Shown: positions 14,325 through 18,640 of the stretch, one piece after another
How the letters are laid out: the number at the start of each line of letters is the position of its first letter
Position numbering within the stretch: the first letter of the stretch is position 1
Origin: Burkholderiales bacterium
GTDB taxonomy: Bacteria > Pseudomonadota > Gammaproteobacteria > Burkholderiales > CAIKXV01
Reading direction: 5' to 3'
DNA: 18,640 nt
NCBI GenBank assembly: GCA_014379045.1
Contig: JACMMK010000349.1
Coordinates: 1-18,640 of the forward strand
Translations under genes and position numbers: made by a program
The notes under the pieces: model-generated
Told to the model about the DNA's origin: nothing
Databases searched by the model: none
What the model saw: only the letters and a program-made list of their open reading frames with translations

Positions 14325-15761
14325 TCAGGGTTTGCGATGTTCGCCGACGCGAACGATCTTCATGGTATTGGTGCCGCCGGCCTTGCCGAACGGCTCGCCG
14401 ATCGTGATGATGATCAGATCGCCTTCGTGCACCGCGCCGCGCTTGAGCAGTTCGTCCTCGGCCGCGTTCATCGTCTCTTCCGGGTCTTTCGACTTCACCG
14501 CGAAATTGACCGGATACACCCCGCGGAACAAGGTCACCCGGCGCCGCGTCTCGACCAGCGGGCTCAGGGCATAGATCGGTACCGCGGAATCGTTGCGCGA
14601 CATCAGTTGCGCGGTCTTGCCGCTCTGGGTCAATGCAGCGATGGCCTTGATCGGCAGGTAGTTCGCCGTCGACATCACCGCGCGCCCGATCGCGCTCTCT
14701 ACATCGCGCGACGATTCGCTTTCCGCGCGCCGCTGTTCGACCGCGCTGCCGTCGGCCTTCTCGGCCTCGATGCAGACCCGCGCCATCGCCTGCACGGTCT
14801 CGACCGGATACTGGCCCGCCGCGGTCTCGGCCGAGGTCATCACCGCGTCGGTGCCATCGAGCACGGCATTGGCACAGTCGGAGACTTCGGCACGCGTGGG
14901 AATCGGCGAGTTGATCATCGACTCCATCATCTGCGTCGCGGTGATCACGAGTTTGTTCTTCGCGCGCGACATGCGGATCATCCGCTTCTGCAGCGCGGGA
15001 ATCACGGCATCGCCGACCTCGACCGCGAGGTCGCCGCGCGCGACCATGATGACGTCCGAGGCGTCGACGATTTCCTCGAGTGCGATGATCGCCTCGGCAC
15101 GCTCGATCTTCGCGCAGATCAGGGCGCGGCCCCCGGCCTTGTGCAGCAGGTCGCGCGCCCACTCGATGTCCGCCCCCGAGCGCGGAAACGACACGCCGAG
15201 ATAATCGGCCTTCAGTTCGGCGGCGATCCGGATGTCCTCGATGTCTTTCTCGGTCAGCGCCGGCGCGGTGAGACCCCCGCCCTTGCGATTGATGCCCTTG
15301 TTGTTCGAGAGCACGCCGCCCTGCTCGACGGTAGTCACGATCTGCTGGCCCTCCACGCGCGTCACGCTCAACACAAGCAGCCCGTCGTTGAGCAGCAGCG
15401 TGTCACCGGGACGTACATCGTTCGGCAGGTCCGCGTAGTCGAGACCCACCCGCTCGTCGTCACCCAGCTTGCACGCCGCATCGAGGACGAACGTCGCACC
15501 GGGCTTCAGAATCGTCTTGCCGCTCTCGAACTTGCCGATGCGGATCTTCGGCCCCTGCAGATCCATCAGCACGCCGATCGTGCGCTGCGCCGCACGCGCG
15601 AGCGTTCGTATCATCTCGACGCGCTTCGCGTGTTCCTCGGACGTGCCGTGCGAAAAATTGATGCGCACGACATCCATCCCCGCTTCGATCATCCGCGCCA
15701 GCACTTTCGCATCGGTGCTCGCCGGGCCCAGCGTGCACACGATCTTGGTACGACGTGACAT
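14325..15761 (-). CDS. pyk: Pyruvate kinase
   Basis: A full-length 478-residue pyruvate kinase, which converts phosphoenolpyruvate and ADP to pyruvate and ATP. The N-terminus RRTKIVCTLGPAS, RINFSHG (33-39) with Asn35 and Ser37, and the B-domain insert (about 70-165) are present. The signature ICAKIERAEAI places catalytic Lys218 and metal ligand Glu220, followed by Asp244 in MVARGDLAVEVG and TATQMMESM (274-282). The C-terminal allosteric domain runs from about 340 to the end. GGAG (complement of 15767-15770) lies five bases before the start. It lies between pgk (73 bases upstream) and the class I aldolase, giving a cluster that spans lower glycolysis. Confidence 0.97.
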   Translation of the reverse strand: MSRRTKIVCTLGPASTDAKVLARMIEAGMDVVRINFSHGTSEEHAKRVEMIRTLARAAQRTIGVLMDLQGPKIRIGKFESGKTILKPGATFVLDAACKLGDDERVGLDYADLPNDVRPGDTLLLNDGLLVLSVTRVEGQQIVTTVEQGGVLSNNKGINRKGGGLTAPALTEKDIEDIRIAAELKADYLGVSFPRSGADIEWARDLLHKAGGRALICAKIERAEAIIALEEIVDASDVIMVARGDLAVEVGDAVIPALQKRMIRMSRAKNKLVITATQMMESMINSPIPTRAEVSDCANAVLDGTDAVMTSAETAAGQYPVETVQAMARVCIEAEKADGSAVEQRRAESESSRDVESAIGRAVMSTANYLPIKAIAALTQSGKTAQLMSRNDSAVPIYALSPLVETRRRVTLFRGVYPVNFAVKSKDPEETMNAAEDELLKRGAVHEGDLIIITIGEPFGKAGGTNTMKIVRVGEHRKP

Positions 15762-15798
15762 ACGAACTCCGTGGGTATTGGCCGAGCCGCGCAGCGCT

Positions 15799-15813
15799 CG
15801 CGTCGTCGACGCG
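15799..15813 (-). other. Short hairpin in the pgk-pyk spacer
   Basis: CGCGTC at 15799-15804 pairs with GACGCG at 15808-15813 around a three-base loop, in the 73-base gap between the pgk stop and the pyk start. There is no T-run. It may modulate read-through or mRNA stability, but short GC hairpins are common in DNA of this composition. Confidence 0.25.
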
Positions 15814-15834
15814 GCGCACGCGACGCGGCGTGGA

Positions 15835-17019
15835 TCAGGCCGCGCGCTGCTGCAGCACCGTCAGTGCCGGCAGCGCCTTGCCCTCGAGAAACTCGAGGAA
15901 GGCGCCGCCCGCGGTCGAGATGTAGTCGATGCGGTCGGTGACACCGAATTTGTTGATGGCAGCGATCGTGTCGCCGCCGCCCGCGAGCGAATACCCGGGC
16001 GAATCTGCCACCGCATGGGCCAGGCTGCGCGTGCCGTTGGCGAAGGCATCGAACTCGAACACCCCGACCGGCCCATTCCATACGATCGTTCCGGCCGAGC
16101 GCAGTTGGCCTGCGAGCAGCGAAGCAGTCTCCGGGCCGATGTCGAGGATCAGGTCGTCGGCCGCGACATCGGCCACGGCCTTCACCGTCGCGACCGCGTC
16201 GACGGCGAAGGTGTTGGCCACGACGACATCGACGGGAAGCGGCACGTCGCCACCCTTCGCGCGCAGCGCGGCGATCACCTTGCGCGCATCGTCGAGCAGA
16301 TCGGGTTCGGCCAGCGACTTGCCGATCGGCAGACCACTGGCGAGCAGGAACGTGTTGGCGATGCCGCCGCCGACGATCAGGCGGTCGACCTTCTGCGCGA
16401 GCGCCTGCAGGATCGTCAATTTCGTCGACACCTTCGAACCGCCGACGATGGCGACGAGCGGACGCTTCGGGTCCGCCAGCGCCTTGGTCAATGCGCTCAC
16501 CTCGTCGGACATCAGCGGTCCCGCGCAGGCGATCGGGGCGAAGCGCGCGATGCCGTGCGTCGTCGCTTCGGCACGGTGCGCGGTACCGAACGCATCGTTG
16601 ACATAGACGTCGCACAACGCCGCCATCTTGCGTGCCAGCGCCTCGTCATTCTTCTTCTCGCCGCGATTGCAGCGGCAATTCTCGAGCATCACCACCTCGC
16701 CCGGCGCCGGCGCGACCTCGCCCGCGTCGACCCAGTCGCGCTTCACCGCCACCGGCCTGCCGAGCAGCGTCGACAAGCGCTCGGCGACTGGCGCGAGCGA
16801 ATCCGCGGGTTTCAATTCCCCTTCGCTCGGGCGTCCGAGATGCGAGGTCACCATCACGCGCGCGCCGGCATCCAGCGCGAGCCGGATCCCTGCGACCGAC
16901 GCACGGATGCGAGTGTCGTCGGTAATCGCCCCGGCGTCGTCCTGCGGCACGTTGAGGTCGGCGCGGATGAACACCCGCTTGCCGGAGAGATCGAGGTCGG
17001 TCATCCGCCGGATGTTCAT
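15835..17019 (-). CDS. pgk: Phosphoglycerate kinase
   Basis: A 394-residue phosphoglycerate kinase, which interconverts 1,3-bisphosphoglycerate plus ADP with 3-phosphoglycerate plus ATP. The substrate-side motifs are RVFIRADLNVP (15-25), TSHLGRP and LENCRCNRGEKKND. The hinge and nucleotide side show AFGTAHRA, VAIVGGSKVSTK, VGGGIANTF, VWNGPVGVFE and the C-terminal GGGDT and STAGGAFLE. Start ATG 17019 gives MNIRRMTDLDL, matching the usual bacterial N-terminus; ATG 17004 is the alternative. Neither has a clear Shine-Dalgarno. The frame stays open far upstream, but that part is a shadow of gap. The gene sits 56 bases after gap and 73 before pyk. One oddity is Cys on both sides of Arg in the ENCRCN stretch, where E. 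coli has Val and Phe. Confidence 0.97.
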   Translation of the reverse strand: MNIRRMTDLDLSGKRVFIRADLNVPQDDAGAITDDTRIRASVAGIRLALDAGARVMVTSHLGRPSEGELKPADSLAPVAERLSTLLGRPVAVKRDWVDAGEVAPAPGEVVMLENCRCNRGEKKNDEALARKMAALCDVYVNDAFGTAHRAEATTHGIARFAPIACAGPLMSDEVSALTKALADPKRPLVAIVGGSKVSTKLTILQALAQKVDRLIVGGGIANTFLLASGLPIGKSLAEPDLLDDARKVIAALRAKGGDVPLPVDVVVANTFAVDAVATVKAVADVAADDLILDIGPETASLLAGQLRSAGTIVWNGPVGVFEFDAFANGTRSLAHAVADSPGYSLAGGGDTIAAINKFGVTDRIDYISTAGGAFLEFLEGKALPALTVLQQRAA

Positions 17020-17075
17020 CGCGCGCGCCGGGCTTGGGTCGGTTGGGGGTGGGAGTGCGTAAAGGTCAGTCGCGG

Positions 17076-18089
17076 TTACTTCGCCGCCATCAACGCGAGC
17101 GTCGTGTCGAGCATCCGGTTCGAGAAACCCCACTCGTTGTCGTACCAGCTCGAGACCTTTACCAGCGTTCCCGACACCTTGGTCAGCGTCGAATCGAACA
17201 TGCTCGAATGCGCGTCGTGATTGAAATCCACCGACACCAGCGGCGCCTCGTTGTAGCCGAGTACGCCCTTCCACGCGGGCATCGAAGCCGCGGCCTTCAT
17301 CGTCGCGTTGATCTCTTCGACGCTCGTCGCGCGCGCCGCGATGAACGACAGATCGACGATCGATACGTTGATCGTCGGCACCCGGATCGCATAGCCGTCG
17401 AGCTTGCCGTTCAACTCGGGCAATACCAGTCCGACGGCTGCGGCAGCACCGGTCTTCGTCGGTATCATCGACTGGGTCGCCGAGCGCGCCCGGCGCAGAT
17501 CCTCGTGATAGACGTCGGTCAGCACCTGATCGTTGGTGTACGAGTGGATCGTCGTCATCAGTCCGTTGACGATGCCGATCTTGTCGTGCAGTACCTTGGC
17601 GAGCGGTGCCAGACAGTTGGTCGTGCACGAGGCGTTGGAGATCACCGTGTCGGTCGCCTTCAACACGCTGTGATTGACGCCATAGACGACGGTGGCGTCG
17701 ACATCCTTGCCCCCGGGCGCCGAGATCACGACCTTCTTCGCGCCGCCCCTGATGTGCGCCGACGCTTTTTCCTTCGTCGTGAACAGACCGGTGCATTCGA
17801 GCACGACGTCGACTTCGCACGAACCCCACGGGATCTCCGCCGGGTTGCGCACCGCGAAGACCTTGATTCGATCGCCGTCGACGACGATCGAATCACCCTC
17901 GACGGTCACCGTACCGGGGAACTTCCCGTGGGCCGTGTCATAGCGGGTCAGATGCGCGTTGGTATTCGCGTCGCCCAGGTCGTTGATCGCGACGATCCTG
18001 ATTTCGCTTTGGCGCTCGGCTTCATACACCGCGCGCAGGATGTTTCGACCGATACGGCCGTAGCCGTTGATGCCAACACGGATCGCCAT
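17076..18089 (-). CDS. gap: Glyceraldehyde-3-phosphate dehydrogenase, type I
   Basis: A 337-residue phosphorylating GAPDH, which oxidises glyceraldehyde 3-phosphate to 1,3-bisphosphoglycerate. The NAD-binding fold opens with GINGYGRIGR (6-15), and Asp37 in AINDLGD is the residue usually linked to NAD preference. The catalytic signature SNASCTTNC (151-159) contains the nucleophile Cys155, with His182 in TTIHSYT as partner. The C-terminal WYDNEWGFSNRM is typical. The start at 18089 has GGAGG four bases ahead (complement of 18094-18098). The frame continues to 18197, but that part lacks family similarity. It is separated from transketolase by 215 bases, unlike the tight spacing below it, so gap may have its own promoter. 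Confidence 0.98.
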   Translation of the reverse strand: MAIRVGINGYGRIGRNILRAVYEAERQSEIRIVAINDLGDANTNAHLTRYDTAHGKFPGTVTVEGDSIVVDGDRIKVFAVRNPAEIPWGSCEVDVVLECTGLFTTKEKASAHIRGGAKKVVISAPGGKDVDATVVYGVNHSVLKATDTVISNASCTTNCLAPLAKVLHDKIGIVNGLMTTIHSYTNDQVLTDVYHEDLRRARSATQSMIPTKTGAAAAVGLVLPELNGKLDGYAIRVPTINVSIVDLSFIAARATSVEEINATMKAAASMPAWKGVLGYNEAPLVSVDFNHDAHSSMFDSTLTKVSGTLVKVSSWYDNEWGFSNRMLDTTLALMAAK

Positions 18090-18304
18090 GGAACCTCCGC
18101 AAGTGCTGAGCAGTCCGGGAACGACTGCGGGGACAGGCGGGGCAGCGGCAAAGGGTAGCGCGCCCCGGCGCCGACGAAGCGCGAGCCGCGCCGGCATCAG
18201 GTAAGTTTACCGCAAGGTCTGTGGCCATCCCGTGACCGGCATCACGGCCCGCAGGCGTCGAGCCGGGACGAAGGCGCGCCGACTGCTGCGCGCACGATTC
18301 GCCG
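18090..18304 (-). promoter_or_regulatory. Transketolase-gap spacer with hairpin and dyad
   Basis: This 215-base gap is the longest within the glycolytic cluster. On the transketolase-proximal side CCGTGA (18230-18235) pairs with TCACGG (18242-18247) around a six-base loop, without a T-run. Nearer gap, the dyad GGTAAGTTTACC (18200-18211) has five-base arms around a two-base centre and is an A/T-rich island in GC-rich DNA. It may be a regulator site or part of a gap promoter. No convincing -35/-10 pair could be assigned. Confidence 0.35.
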
Positions 18305-18640
18305 TCAGGCCGTCGACACGGCTTTCGCCAGCGCCGCCACCGCCTCGGCCGTGAACCCGAAATGCTTGAACAGCGCCCCCGCGGGGGCCGATTCGCCAAA
18401 CCGATCGAGCCCGAGCACCGCACCCCGACCATCGTCGATGGCGCCGACGTACTTGCGCCAGAAGTCGGTCACCCCCGCCTCGACCGCGACTCGCGCCACG
18501 CCACGGGGCAACACCTGCGCGCGCCACGCTGCATCCTGCGCGTCGAACACCGACGTTCATGGCATCGACACCAAGCGCGCGCCGATCCCCTCGGCCTGCA
18601 GCAGGGCGCGCGCGCCCATGGCGATGGCCACCTCGGACCC
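18305..18640 (-). pseudogene. tkt: Transketolase, C-terminal part only, interrupted by an in-frame TGA; 5' part beyond window
   Basis: Read leftwards, the first 27 visible codons (18640 to 18560) give GSEVAIAMGARALLQAEGIG then ARLVSMP, the transketolase C-terminal domain. Next is TGA at 18557-18559. The same frame then continues with TSVFDAQDAAWRAQVLPRGV, VAVEAGVTDFWRKYVG, FGESAPAGALFKHFGFT and a normal stop at 18305-18307. The family has SMPST-FDAQDAA here, so the TGA replaces a Ser (sometimes Cys) codon with no frame change. About 83 residues would be lost. Transketolase is a ThDP enzyme of the pentose phosphate and Calvin pathways. The stop is either an assembly error, a real nonsense mutation or, least likely, recoding. 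The gene heads the gap-pgk-pyk-aldolase cluster. Confidence 0.8.

Noticed and set aside
13216..15162. A 648-codon minus-strand frame over aldolase and pyruvate kinase
   Set aside because: It is a shifted frame of two clearly recognised genes, with low-complexity Arg/Gly/Ala composition and no domain.
14184..17220. Long plus-strand frames over the glycolytic genes
   Set aside because: They are antisense to pyk, pgk and gap, whose minus-strand products carry all catalytic motifs.
17020..17829. Long in-frame extension upstream of phosphoglycerate kinase
   Set aside because: The frame is open but overlaps gap in another frame and shows no PGK similarity; MNIRRMTDLDL at 17019 is the normal family N-terminus.
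18541..18555. CGTCG/CGACG hairpin after the transketolase TGA as a SECIS element
   Set aside because: The loop begins only about six bases after the TGA, too close for known bacterial SECIS geometry, and the stem is just five pairs.
1..18640. tRNA, rRNA, riboswitch or CRISPR array
   Set aside because: No cloverleaf, ribosomal sequence, regularly spaced repeats or recognisable riboswitch core was seen; nearly all bases are accounted for by protein genes.

Overview
The window is high-GC proteobacterial DNA, dense with genes. Five periplasmic solute receptors of the Bug/TctC type lie within 10 kb, and such expansions are characteristic of Betaproteobacteria, especially Burkholderiales. The glycolytic proteins read like proteobacterial housekeeping copies. 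I infer a betaproteobacterium, or a related high-GC gammaproteobacterium, with a large organic-acid uptake repertoire. No RNA gene, CRISPR array, insertion sequence or origin was seen.

Region A (1-8535, + strand) is a probable catabolic and uptake transcription unit. In order it holds the C-terminal two thirds of a ThDP-dependent acetolactate-synthase-like enzyme, two SMP-30/gluconolactonase-type beta-propellers, two Bug receptors joined by a 1-base stop/start overlap, an ACMSD-type metal amidohydrolase/decarboxylase, and two more Bug receptors. No TctA or TctB membrane subunit is present, so these receptors are orphans here.

Region B (8536-9005) is decayed. It holds an 82-codon N-terminal remnant of a molybdenum hydroxylase large subunit (xanthine dehydrogenase/CoxL family) that stops abruptly, followed by about 150 bases with no supportable gene.

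Region C (9006-13241) is a second catabolic module. A CysB-like LysR regulator is divergent from a double-hotdog MaoC/mesaconyl-C4-CoA-hydratase-like protein, a family III CoA-transferase and a fifth Bug receptor. The likely logic is capture of an organic acid outside the inner membrane, CoA activation by transfer, and hydration of the acyl-CoA under LysR control. The substrate is unknown; a C5 dicarboxylate of the mesaconate/itaconate type is a reasonable guess.

Region D (13269-18640, - strand) is a core central-carbon cluster read right to left: transketolase (3' end only), type I GAPDH, phosphoglycerate kinase, pyruvate kinase and a class I (Schiff-base) fructose-bisphosphate aldolase. It meets the accessory region tail to tail across only 27 bases. 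The transketolase frame has an in-frame TGA where the family has Ser (or sometimes Cys), about 83 residues before its natural end.

The points most worth checking are the transketolase stop codon, a four-residue deletion in the ligand loop of the first Bug receptor, the loss of apparent metal ligands in the second propeller, the LysR/hydratase/CoA-transferase/Bug module, and the molybdenum hydroxylase remnant. I did not find a clearly novel defence or mobile system.
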